From: Brachionus rotundiformis
Lineage: Eukaryota > Rotifera > Eurotatoria > Ploima > Brachionidae
NCBI GenBank assembly: GCA_016802295.1
Contig: JAESIW010000137.1
Span: 4,762,433-4,826,432 of the forward strand
Reading direction: 5' to 3'
DNA: 64,000 nt
Shown here: piece by piece, positions 11,546-22,371 of the stretch
How the letters are laid out: every line of letters starts with the position of its first letter
Position numbering within the stretch: the first letter of the stretch is position 1
The notes under the pieces: model-generated
The model's input: the letters and a program-made list of their open reading frames with translations, nothing else
Database searches by the model: none
What the model was told of the DNA's origin: nothing
Program-made: the position numbers and the translations under genes

Positions 11546-12230
11546 ACTCATTGTAGAAAAACATTTCTAGCCATCGAAAATTCCATTTATAAATGTGTTT
11601 TGATCGTTTTAATTTTGTTAAAAAAAATAGATTTTTAATTAATAATTAAGTTAAAATAACGTGATTTTTTTAACTTCAAAATATTTTTTTAAAAATAAAG
11701 TATATTTTAAGTATAAAATGAAATAAAAAATTTAAAAAAATTTTAATTTTTTAAAGTATAAAATCAAAGAAATTATGATATTCAATATTTAATTCACTAT
11801 TATTTTATTACTAAAAACCCAAACTTAAATTTTACTATGTTCATTAAATTTGTGTTTTAGAAACACTTTCTTAATACTTAATTATGGATGAGTGAATTTA
11901 ATTACCTTTATATGTTAAAGTGAGAATTGAAATTATAGTTTAATCATATATAAAATTACATGACAATACTATGTTTATGTTTCGAACATATTTAATTTTA
12001 ATTTAAATTTATTTTATAGATTATCTTACAAGAAGATGAAATTGGCTTTTAGAATCTAAAACTGTCTATACCAATTTCTTTACTTTTAAACCTGATTTGA
12101 GATTTATTTAAATGAAAATCATTTAAATTCCAAAACAGATAACATAAACGATTTCTAGGCTTATATTTATTTTGAAATTATATTGAAAAATAGTTTAAAA
12201 AAAAGCTATTTTTCAATCATATTTAAGACT

Positions 12231-12489
12231 TATAAATTGCTTTGTGATCAAGAGATCAATGTTGAAATTTACAACATTTAAGCATTTAATTTTTAATAAT
12301 ATCAATTTAATTTTCACAGATTTTGAAAAAAAATTCAAAAAATTTAATTTAAACATTTCAATGTTTTACTTTTTTAAATGATTATTTGAACAGTTTATTT
12401 TTAATTAGTAAAATTTATTTTATTTAAATAAATGGAGTGTTAATCGGTCTTTATGACATGGGCACTAGCCTGTTGATTAACCTTGAAAT
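12231..12489 (+). repeat. Dispersed element, copy A (about 260 bp)
   Basis: Matches 49481-49745 in inverted orientation along its whole length, with roughly nine in ten positions identical by eye. Two blocks are nearly invariant: TTGTGATCAAGAGATCAATG near 12243-12262, and the end GTTAATCGGTC...GCCTGTTGATTAAC near 12439-12481. The GTTAATC/GATTAAC pair can form a hairpin. No ORF. It could be a MITE, a SINE-like element or a structured RNA family. No target-site duplication was identified. Confidence 0.85.
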
Positions 12490-12581
12490 ATAAAGTTTAA
12501 AAATCTTTGTTTATAAAAATAAATTATCAAAAAAAATTACATAATTTATAATCAATTATTTTATATACATTTTAATAAATA

Positions 12582-12805
12582 ATGAGCCATGATTCTGTGT
12601 CTAATCAACAATTTCTCTCAAATTCTTTTATTTCTTCCTTCGCTTTAAACTTCACTTGGTTCCCATTTAACTGTATTATCGAGTATTTAAAAATTTAAGT
12701 TTCTTACACAGTATCTTTATTAGTGTACTTGTTTCTACACTCTTGATCTATTCACATGAACCACTTTGCCAATCTGCTGTTCTATGGATCTATTTTTTCA
12801 TTTGA
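12582..12805 (+). other. Weak coding-like patch with hydrophobic frame
   Basis: A 38-codon ORF (12582-12698) starts MSHDSVSNQQFLSN and ends in an aromatic, hydrophobic stretch. After an AG at 12708-12709, a second open stretch (to a stop at 12805) encodes an evident membrane-like segment (SVLVSTLLIYS) and EPLCQSAVLW. Joining them would need an intron of about 29 bp, shorter than the 45-60 bp seen elsewhere, so I do not call a gene. It may be a small membrane protein or a remnant. Confidence 0.18.
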
Positions 12806-13209
12806 ATTTTATTTCTATTCAGGATTGGTAAACGATGATAAATTGTCATATAATTCTAATAATAATTCTTTTTAGATAAATGTTTAATTATTTTATAGCT
12901 TATCTCCTTCAAAAGCTAATATCCGTCTAAAAAATAAATTTTCAAAATTAATTTAACTAAAAATAGCTTTTATAAAAAAGAACTGAAAAATAGGTTAAAC
13001 TTTATTAAAAATTTAAAATGAACGGACTTATTAATGGATAGAATAGATTAAAATTAGAATTATTATCATAGTAAAAATAAATTGTCCCAAAATGAAATTA
13101 TAAATTCTATTAATTTAAATACTTTTAAATCATTTAGAAAACTAATCAAAAATTGAAAAAAAAATACAAAATTTAAATTGATTTATATAAATTAATTAAA
13201 TAAAATATT

Positions 13210-14532
13210 TTAAGGACTGTCTTTGATCGTTTTGTGACACTTGGTTAAGTCTTCGATCAAATTGAGCCGGTCAATGGAACTTCTTTTGGGCCTTTTTAAA
13301 ATTATGTACAACTTAGCTTTCCATGCACAAAATTTTAGTCGAGTCGAAAATAAGTATATGTAAGAGTCGCATGAACAACTATGGGATTCGACTATTCGAA
13401 CCGAGTCCGAGTCCAGCAAACAGGCCAAAGCAATCAAACACGGGTGCATGTTATGCACCGTGGTTCGCAGCGACGCCGAATTCGCTACTCTCATTTCATA
13501 GAAGTTACGTGCATATAAAAGATGAGCTGTACAAATATTTAAACGCTTAGATCGTTCATTTTCATTAAGTTGAGCACAATTTTGAATGCACTTAGACTTG
13601 GTATCGAACAAGAGATTCAGATACCAATGAAAGGCTTCATTGGGACTTGCAAATGTGTCCAATTGTCTCATTTGGTTCAAGTTTTGGTTTGTTTCCATAT
13701 AATTTTCATCATTGGCGTCATTTTCAAACTTGTTATACTTGGTAAATTATTCACTTTGTTTAAATAAATTAGTTGGAAAAAATTTATATTTACCAAATTT
13801 GACTTGCTTTCGGAAAATTTTGACTTGATCCCAAATTGAGCTTCCTCTTTTTCAATAGCTTTAAAATCAATCAAAGGCATGTCTTCACCTCCAAAAAATG
13901 TACTGTCCTGTATCTTAAATAAATTGGTTAAATGTATAGCTTTGGTAGGGTATTTTAAACAGAATACTTCACAGTAGTATGTCTCATTATAACTTTGGGT
14001 CATTTTGGAATTAGGCTAAAAGTTTATATAAATTACATAATCACAACTATTTATAAATTTATTTTATGATTTTTACAAGATTTGAGTCGCTTTTTTTAGT
14101 CGCAATTTTATTATTGTTTAGGTCAAAGTTTTCCTTGTCATCTGAGAATTTTTTGTCTAAAGACTTAAGTGATAATATTTGAGAAATAATGTTTATTTTT
14201 TAAATTTTTTTTTACCTTGCTTGAAAAGACTTTTTTGAATCCTCTGGTAAAATTATTATTGGACACGTCTTTAAGAATTGGTTTATTTTTTCGTAAAGTT
14301 TGATGTTGTAGAATGTCATAATCATTGTACACATGGAAATCTTGGCATTTTTGCTCAAAATCAAATTCTCCTGTGGTCAAACCTGGTTGAAGATAGTCAT
14401 GGTTAATTAATGACTCTTTTGGTGACTTAAAAGCATGCTTGGTCAAAAATAGATCAACTAAAAATCTTGTTTTATTACTTTATTCACGCATCCCTTAACA
14501 GCTTTACGCCATTTAAAAACTAATTTTGACAT
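13210..14532 (-). CDS. Unrecognised protein, five exons
   Basis: Five minus-strand exons join in frame: 14532-14479 (or ending at 14488), 14437-14216, 14163-14077, 14015-13794, 13737-13210. They give about 370 codons. All introns are 41-61 bp with GT-AG ends, and phase is 0 at every junction, which argues for a real gene. The N-terminal half is polar and probably disordered (MSKLVFKWRKAVKG; runs of Lys, Asn, Ser). A middle block has YYCEVFCLKYPTKAIHLTN and FFGGEDMPLIDF. The C-terminal about 160 residues look helical: SPNEAFHWYLNLLFDTKSKC, TAHLLYARNFYEMRVANS, LIALACLLD, and LKFCAWKAKLYIILKRPKRS. I do not recognise the family and propose no function. The first donor is ambiguous: GTAATA gives a 41-bp intron, GTGAAT a 50-bp one. 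Confidence 0.75.
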
Positions 14533-15110
14533 TTTATTTTTTTAGTTTTCAAATTTTAAGCTTTTGTAAAATTATAAAATATTGAATTCAAACAATTCAA
14601 GTAAAAACACTAACCAGAGCTTGTTGTTAAATTTTAGATTTATTTTTTATTTAAAATAAAGATTTTGTATTAAATGCTCAATTTTAGTCTTGGAACAAAA
14701 TTTTATTTTAAACTGCTTATATTTTGGTCTCAAACTTTATAAACTTTGTAAACTTTATATTATTCAATATTCAAACTTTGGCGCCATATGAATTATTTAA
14801 ATTATTTCAAGGCGATCTGAATTAAGTGCCTACGAACTTAAAAATTTTATCTTATTCAAAAAGTTTATTTAATTTTGCTTTCGGAAAATCGAATCTAATT
14901 CAGTTTTATAGTTAGAAAACACGTTGAATTTCTTAATTTTGTTTAAATCTTTTTGGTTCCAAAAAGAATCTAATTTTATGAATTAATATAATTATCTACT
15001 AAGATCTACTTGAGCCAAAATTTCCTCTTAATTTCAAAAGAATTTCTTCATATTATTGCATCATAATTCGATGATATTTCATATAATTTTTTATTTTAAC
15101 AGCATCAAAT
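14533..15110. other. Intergenic between divergent genes
   Basis: 578 bp between the starts of the unrecognised minus-strand gene and DPH5. It probably carries both promoters. A T-rich AG (15101-15102) sits 8 nt before the DPH5 ATG. Nothing else was identified. Confidence 0.5.
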
Positions 15111-16046
15111 ATGCTTTTTATAATTGGTCTAGGTTTAGGTGATGTCGAAGACATTACTTTAAAAGGTTTGAAAGCAGTAAAAAGTTCCGATTTGGTCTAT
15201 CTGGAGCACTATACTTCAATTTTAGGCGGAGGCGCCGAGTATAAAAATGAATTGGAAAATTTCTATGGCAAGCAAATTATACTCGCCGATCGAACCATGG
15301 TCGAGCAGAATTCTGACGAAATAATCGATGCAGCCAAAGATAAAACAGTGTCTTTACTGGTCGTCGGTGATCCCTTTGGTGCGACTACCCACACTGATCT
15401 GGTTCTACGAGCCGTGGAAAAAAACATTACCTATCAAGTTATCCATAATGCATCTATTATGAACGCCATTGGTTGTTGTGGACTGCAGTTGTACAATTAC
15501 GGAGAAGCCATATCTATTTGTTTTTGGTCAGAGGCTGAAAATTGGAAACCAAAGAGCTACTTTGAGAAAATATGTGAAAATCGAGTCAGAGGTCTTCACA
15601 CTTTATGTCTTTTGGACATAAAGGTAAAGGAAAAGAGCATGATAAATATCATTAAAAATAGGGATATTTATGAGCCGCCCAGGTACATGAGCGTGTCCCA
15701 GGCGTGTTTACAAATGATGGATATAATTCGAGAAGCTGGTGAGTATGAAACTATTGAAGGAGAAGAAAATCAGACAGAGATAAATATAAAAAAACTAGTT
15801 GAGTTAAAAATAGTTGAAGAAAATACATTGGCGATTGGTCTTGCCAGGGTTGGTAGAAATGATCAAGTATTGAAAGTAGATACTGTTAAAAATCTGTCTG
15901 AAAGCGATTTGGGTGGTCCTTTGCATAGCTTAGTTATTGCTGGTAAATTGCATCCTTTGGAAATCGAGTTTTTAAAGCTTTTTTACAATGGAGAAAATTT
16001 TAACAATCTAGTCCACCAACATAATCATTTTTACACCATAAAATAA
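15111..16046 (+). CDS. DPH5: Diphthine methyl ester synthase (DPH5)
   Basis: SAM-dependent methyltransferase of diphthamide synthesis; it methylates the modified histidine intermediate on elongation factor 2 in the cytosol. Intronless, 311 codons (human 285). It starts with the family hallmark MLFIIGLGLGDVEDITLKGL and has VYLEHYTSIL, DRTMVEQ, LLVVGDPFGATTHTDL, HNASIMNAIGCCGLQLYNYG, LCLLDIKVKE, YEPPRYMSVSQA, and GGPLHSLVIAGKLHPLE. The extra length comes from an acidic insert near residues 207-225 and a short tail. EPRS follows on the same strand 124 bp downstream, close enough to suggest co-transcription. Confidence 0.97.
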   Translation: MLFIIGLGLGDVEDITLKGLKAVKSSDLVYLEHYTSILGGGAEYKNELENFYGKQIILADRTMVEQNSDEIIDAAKDKTVSLLVVGDPFGATTHTDLVLRAVEKNITYQVIHNASIMNAIGCCGLQLYNYGEAISICFWSEAENWKPKSYFEKICENRVRGLHTLCLLDIKVKEKSMINIIKNRDIYEPPRYMSVSQACLQMMDIIREAGEYETIEGEENQTEINIKKLVELKIVEENTLAIGLARVGRNDQVLKVDTVKNLSESDLGGPLHSLVIAGKLHPLEIEFLKLFYNGENFNNLVHQHNHFYTIK

Positions 16047-16170
16047 ATTTTTTATTCACTTTATAATTTATTAAATGAGTTAATCAATAATGAGCTTTTC
16101 ATAGAGCTTTGTTAGATTATTTTTAAACTTTGGTATATTTAAATTTTTAATTTAGAAAAAAAATCTTAAC

Positions 16171-19100
16171 ATGGCTAAAGATTATTCTAAAGAGGGTAAA
16201 TTTATTGATTTACCTGGAGCTGAAAAAGGAAAAGTAGTTGTTAGATTTCCACCGGAAGCTAGCGGGTATATATTTTTATACTAAAGTTTAATAATAATAT
16301 TGTTTTTAATTTTAGATATTTGCATATTGGTCATGCTAAAGCTGCTTTACTTAACCAATTTTATCAAAATGAGTTTGAAGGCAAGCTTATCTTTAGATTT
16401 GATGACACAAATCCTGCTAAAGAAAACGCTGAATTTGAACAGGTTATAAGAAAATTTATTAATTAAAAATATAATTTTTTTGATTGACTATTTATTTAAA
16501 AATTAATTAATTCTCAAATTTAAGGTAATTGAAGAAGATGTCAAATTATTAGGAATTAAATGGGACCGATTTTCGCGTACTTCAGATCATTTTGACTATT
16601 TGCTAAACTTATGTGAAAAAATGATTAGAGAAGGAAGAGCTTATGCCGATGACACTGATCCAGAAGAGATGAAGAAAGAGAGAGAGGCCAGAACCGAGTC
16701 CAAGAATAGGAATAATTCGATTGAGAAAAATCTGGAAATGTGGGAAGAAATGAAGAAAGGTTCAGAGAAAGGACTTAAATGCTGCATTAGAGCAAAAATA
16801 GATATGAATGCAGCAAATGGAACTCTTCGAGATCCAACAATGTACAGATGTAAGCCTGAAACTCATTTATCTACTGGGGATAAATACAAGTAAGTTAAAA
16901 GTTATCTAATTTAAAATAAAAAAGAAATAAAAAAATTATTTAAATAGGGTTTATCCTACATATGATTTTGCATGTCCGGTAGTTGATAGTTTAGAAGAGG
17001 TAACACATGCTTTGCGTACCACCGAGTACCATGATCGAGATGAACAATACATGTGGTTTTTGGAGGCTTTGAACTTGAGAAAACCACATATCTACGAATA
17101 CAGTAGATTTAACTTGCAAAATACTGTCTTGTCAAAGCGAAAGTTGACTTGGTTTGTTGAGAGTGGCAAAGTAAAAGGATGGGATGATCCAAGATTTCCA
17201 ACTGTCCGAGGCATTCTCAGACGTGGTATGACTGTTGAGGCATTGAAACAATTTATAGTAGCTCAAGGCTCTTCGCGTTCTGTGGTCCAAATGGATTGGG
17301 ACAAAATTTGGGCAATAAACAAAAAATTTATTGATGAAATCTCTCCAAGACATAGTGCCATTTTAAAGGGTAAAACTGTCCAAGTTAATATAAAGGGACA
17401 GAGCTCGGTCGAGTCAAAAAAAGTACCAAGACATCCAAAGGTAGACTTTTTTATCTTTTATTTGGAAATAAATCACCAAATTTTCTATTTATTCAATTAA
17501 GAATGAAAAATTAGGAACCAAGACTGTTTGGTACAGTGACAAAGTTTTGATTGATGAGGCCGATGCTGAGACTCTTAAAGAGAATGAAGTAGCAACATTC
17601 ATGGACTGGGGAAATGTAAAAATTAATAAAATAAATCGTGACAGTTCTGGAAAAATTATCAACATTAACGCAGAGCTAAATTTGGAGAATAAAGACTATA
17701 AAAAAACACTTAAAATAACTTGGTTGTCTGATGTACCAGATAAGGCTCCATTCACCTCGATCAAATGCTATCACTTTGATCACATAATTGTGAAGCCTGT
17801 CCTAGACAAAGATGAGGACTTTAAACAATACTGTAATCATCAAACAGAAGTACTGGATATTTACTTTTAAACTAATTTAAAGCTTAACTTTTTTTGGTAG
17901 TTTGAATTTGATGTATTGGGAGATAATGAAATGAGAAATCTCAAAAAAGGAGATATTATCCAAATATCAAGAAGGGGATATTATATTGTAGATAAGGCTT
18001 ATGATGGAGAATCAGTAGTTTTATTCAATATCCCGGAAGGAAATAAACGCGAGTCACCCACTTCATACATGTCCTTGACTAACCAAAAGTATGCTTCGGT
18101 TCAGTTTGCTGAAGATGCTGAAAAAAAAGGCAAGCCGGATTCTAAAGAAAACAAACCACAGAACGCTGCATTTGTTATGACACCTGAGGCTCAAGATTTA
18201 GACAAAAAAATCAGAAAACAGGGTGATACTGTTCGAGAACTTAAATCCAATAAAGCTCCTAAAGTATTACCTATTAGTGTTTTTTAAATGAAGACTTTTT
18301 AAAATGCTAAATTATACAGGATGAGTGCGATGCTCAAGTCAAAGTTTTGCTTGATCTGAAGGCTCAATTTAAAAAATTGACTCTGAATGACTGGAAACCG
18401 GACTTGGCAACTGGAAATAAAAATCAAGGCGAGGCCAAGACTGAAACCAAAAAAGTAAATTATTAAATATTTTTAAAATAATTTAATGTTTTATCTTTTA
18501 TTATTAATACTCCTCTTTCAACTTAAAAAAATCAAATACTAAATAATCTTTTATGATAAAATATTGAACTTAATTTTGAAATAAGAAGAAATTTTTTACA
18601 AAATAATCAATAAGTTTTTTTCTCAATTAAATTTTAGATATTAAATTGGGCTTAAGCATAGATAATTATGATTTAAGTTTAACAAAAAATTTTTTTATCT
18701 TGATGAAATAAATTGTGTCCATTTAGTTTTAAAAATTCGAATGCTTGTTCTAAATTCCAATCAATTGATTTTATTAATCTATTACAAGAAATTTATCTAT
18801 TGAAATTTAAAGGAATTTTTCTCTTTCCAAATGAGTGATTGCTCACTCATTGTGTTTAAAGATATAAACAAAGTATCATTGAAGCACGTTGTTAGTAGTT
18901 TATATATTTATTTCTTTTAAAAAAAAAAGATAAAACTTTAATTGTAATTAAAATGGTAAACTAATCATGAAAAGTAATGAGATTCAATATATTTAAATTG
19001 AATTTTGATTTAGGCCGAAAGCTTAGATAACCCAAAAGTAAATGAGCTTAATGCTAAAATTAAAGAGACTGGTGATCAGGTAAGAAACTTGAAGTCAGCC

Positions 19101-21113
19101 AAAGCATCAAAGGTAAAATTTCTGATTGAATTTATTGCTAATTTTTTTTTAAATTTTCTTAACTTTTTAGGAGGAAATCGATGCCACAGTAAAAGTTCTC
19201 CTCTCGTTAAAAGAAGAATACAAAAATTTAACAGGACAAGATTGGAAACCAGAATCTGGTTCAACGGCTAGAGCTCCAAAGGTATTTTAAACCATTAATT
19301 TTTTTGTCTTGAAATCATCGTTTATTTCTAGCCTGAAAAAGTAAAACCAAAAAAAGAAGAGAAACCTGCTGCTAAAGAAGATGGTAAAAAACAAACAAGA
19401 CTTGGTCTTGAAGCCAAAAAAGAAGAAAATCTACCAGAATGGTATTCACAAGTAAAATAATTAAATATTTTGATTTTTTAAGGGATTATTTTTTATCTTC
19501 TTTTAATAAGATAATCACTAAAGGAGAATTGATTGAGTACTATGATGTATCAGGCTGTTATATATTAAGACCATGGTCATATTTTATTTGGGAACAAATA
19601 AAAAATTTCTTTGATAGCGAAATAAAAAAACTCGGAGTTCAAAACTGCTATTTTCCAATTTTTGTTTCCAAAGCAGCTCTGGAAAGAGAAAAAGACCACA
19701 TAGCTGATTTTGCACCTGAAGTAACTTAACAAATTTGATAGAAATTATTAGAATAACTTTTTTAAAAAAAAAGGTAGCTTGGGTAACCAAATCAGGTCAA
19801 AGTGATTTGGCAGAACCAATCGCTATTCGTCCAACTAGTGAAACAGTTATGTATCCAGCTTACAGTAGATGGATTCAATCTTACCGTGATTTACCTCTCA
19901 GACTAAATCAATGGAACAATGTTGTAAGATGGGAATTCAAGCATCCGCAACCATTTTTGAGAACTAGAGAATTTCTTTGGCAAGAGGGTCATACAGCATT
20001 TGCAAATTTTGAAGAAGCGTCTGAAGAAGTATACCAAATTTTGGATCTGTATTCAGACATTTACCGCAAATTACTAGCAATTCCAGTAATTAAAGGTAAA
20101 AAGACAGAAAAAGAAAAATTTGCCGGTGCTGATTGGACTACTACAGTCGAGGCTTTTATTAGCGCAAGTGGTCGAGGCATTCAAGCCGCCACTTCTCATC
20201 ACTTAGGGCAAAACTTTTCAAAAATGTTCGGAATTGAATTCGAAGATCCAGAAACAAATCAAAAAAAATTCGTCTACCAAAATTCATGGGGAATTACTAC
20301 CCGTACAATTGGTATTCTAACTATGATCCATGGAGATAATACAGGTCTTGTCTTGCCTCCAAAAGTCGCATGTTATCAAGTAGTAATTGTGCCATGTGGT
20401 ATCACTGTTTCATTGTCCAAAGAAGATGAGAAAAAATTGTATGACAAGTGCAAAGCCTACGAACAAGAGTTCCAAAAAGCTGGTATTAGAGTTTATGGTG
20501 ATTACAGAGATAATTATTCACCAGGATGGAAGTTCAATCATTGGGAATTAAAAGGTGTTCCATTAAGAATTGAACTTGGACCTAAAGATGTTGCTCAAAA
20601 TAAGTTTGTTGCTGTGAGACGTGATACTATGCAGAAAGAGATATTGAATGAGACAAATGCTGCTCAAACTATTCTTAATTTGCTGGATAACATTCAAGAA
20701 AGTTTATACGCCAAGTATATCAAGAATTTTTTTACTTATTTTAAATACAATTTACCTAATTTTTTAAAGAGCAGAGAAAAATTTGAAGGAACATGTGGTT
20801 GTTGTCGAGACTTGGGATGATTTTATGAAGAATCTTGATCAAAAAAAAATCGTCTTGGCACCATTTTGTGGAGATAAAGAATGGGAAGAGAAAATTAAAG
20901 AAGAAAGTGCCAAGTAAACTTTGAAGAAAAATCTTCATCTCTGCTTATTATACTTTTTTTTGAAGAAATGCCGTGGTGGAAGAAGGAGCACCAGCTATGG
21001 GAGCCAAGTCTTTGTGTATTCCATTTGACCAGCCTAAACCAATCACTGACCAAAAATGTATTATTAGCGGAAAGAAAGCTAAATATTATACTCTATTCGG
21101 CAGATCATATTAA
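16171..21113 (+). CDS. EPRS1: Bifunctional glutamate/proline-tRNA ligase
   Basis: Charges tRNA-Glu (N-terminal half) and tRNA-Pro (C-terminal half). Fourteen exons: 16171-16265, 16316-16442, 16525-16889, 16948-17440, 17502-17849, 17901-18263, 18320-18454, 19014-19112, 19171-19281, 19332-19451, 19511-19720, 19774-20714, 20770-20913, 20966-21113. They give 1232 codons (human 1512). GluRS part: PPEASGYLHIGHAKAAL, with the HIGH motif at residues 35-38, TEYHDRDEQYMWF, and LSKRK (257-261) as the KMSKS-type loop. Two WHEP repeats lie at about 575-630 and 655-700; human has three. The linker KKQTRLGLEAKKEEN leads into ProRS, with SGCYILRPWSY, AIRPTSETVMYPAY, WEFKHPQPFLRTREFLWQEG, the YSPGWKFNHWELKGVP block and the C-terminal YYTLFGRSY. 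The model begins at the GluRS core, so the usual N-terminal GST-like domain is absent. A T-rich AG lies 15 nt before the ATG. Confidence 0.96.
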
Positions 21114-22371
21114 AATTATTTTATTTTGAGTTAAAATAGAACATTTCATATTTATATTTTAGGTACAAAACTTATAAATGTTATAGTTTTATATTTTTTT
21201 ATTTTAATTCTGTTTTAACTCTTAAAAAATAAATATTTATCACCAAACATTTTAAGTATTTGTAAGAAATTCCTTAATTTACTTAAATAGTTTGGATTTA
21301 ATTAATTTTTTTTAAATTAATTAACTCCGGATAATTTTTAAAATTAACTCGTTAGAGATTAAGTTTTTTTGTGATATTTACTGACGAATTTTTTTAGAAA
21401 GACAGCATGACTAGAAATTAAGTATTTGCTTGTAAATTAAAAATATGACACCCAAAATGGTCTTATTAGAGATCAATTGAATATTTGAATATATATATTA
21501 CATAGAACAGTTTTGATTGTGAAAAATAAAATGGTTAAATTTTTTTCCAATTTTTATTTATTCGAATTCTTCATAAAAAAATTGCTTTTAACTCCAATCA
21601 TTTAGTTCAATTCCAAAAAAATGTATAATTGATACCAATTTTACTTTTAGCTAATTTTGAAGTTTCCAGAAATGCTTATTCAAAATTTCAATAAAAAAAT
21701 TTTTGATGCGATTAAAACAAAATTAAATAGTAAAATTATGACCTTTTAAATTTTTCCATTTTGGTACAATCTTCTGCAGGAATTCAAATTGGATCTTAAA
21801 TTTTCATCAATTGTTGTATTCTGGAAAATAATTAGAACAATAATTAAATCTGGTTTTATTAAATAAATAAAACTAAATCTTTGTTAATTAGATATTTTAT
21901 CTTCAAACTAACTTAAGTAAATTTAATTAAATAAATTTAAGAAACCATTTTAATAAATCTAAAGTTAAGTTTTTTTTCTAATTAGTCTTAATTTAAGAAA
22001 GTTCAAAAAATTTTGCTCTTGTTTAAAAATTAATATTCACAAAACTAAAATCAGAATTATAAATACTCCTTGACTACATACAGTTACAGTCAAAGTAACT
22101 TAATTCAAATTTTTAAAAAGCATGCATTCAAATAGCTTAATCGTTCTAGTTTAATCAAATTCATTTATTTATATACAATATAATTTCTCAGTATTAATGT
22201 ACTTTTCTTATTAAAAACTGAATTGCTATATTTTTTACACATTTTTTCGGATTTAAAAAATTTCCAAGAAAAATTCAAACCAGCATGTGCAATCAAATTC
22301 ATTAAAATTGAATTTATTTTTTTTATTTTTTTTTATTTTCCATATAGAAAACTCGCTAAATCCGAAAAAAA
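21114..22371. other. Intergenic, AT-rich
   Basis: Between EPRS and TCP1. No ORF of interest. The end has a T-rich tract and AG at 22346-22347, 24 nt before the TCP1 ATG, resembling a 3' splice or trans-splice site. An inverted repeat pairs 22240-22255 with 22357-22374. Confidence 0.5.

Larger units (their letters stand above)
11546..13209. other. Intergenic with a dispersed repeat copy
   Basis: Between the convergent 3' ends of KCTD3/SHKBP1 and the unrecognised minus-strand gene. It holds repeat copy A (12231-12489) and a weak coding-like patch (12582-12805). The remainder is AT-rich with nothing recognisable. Confidence 0.5.
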
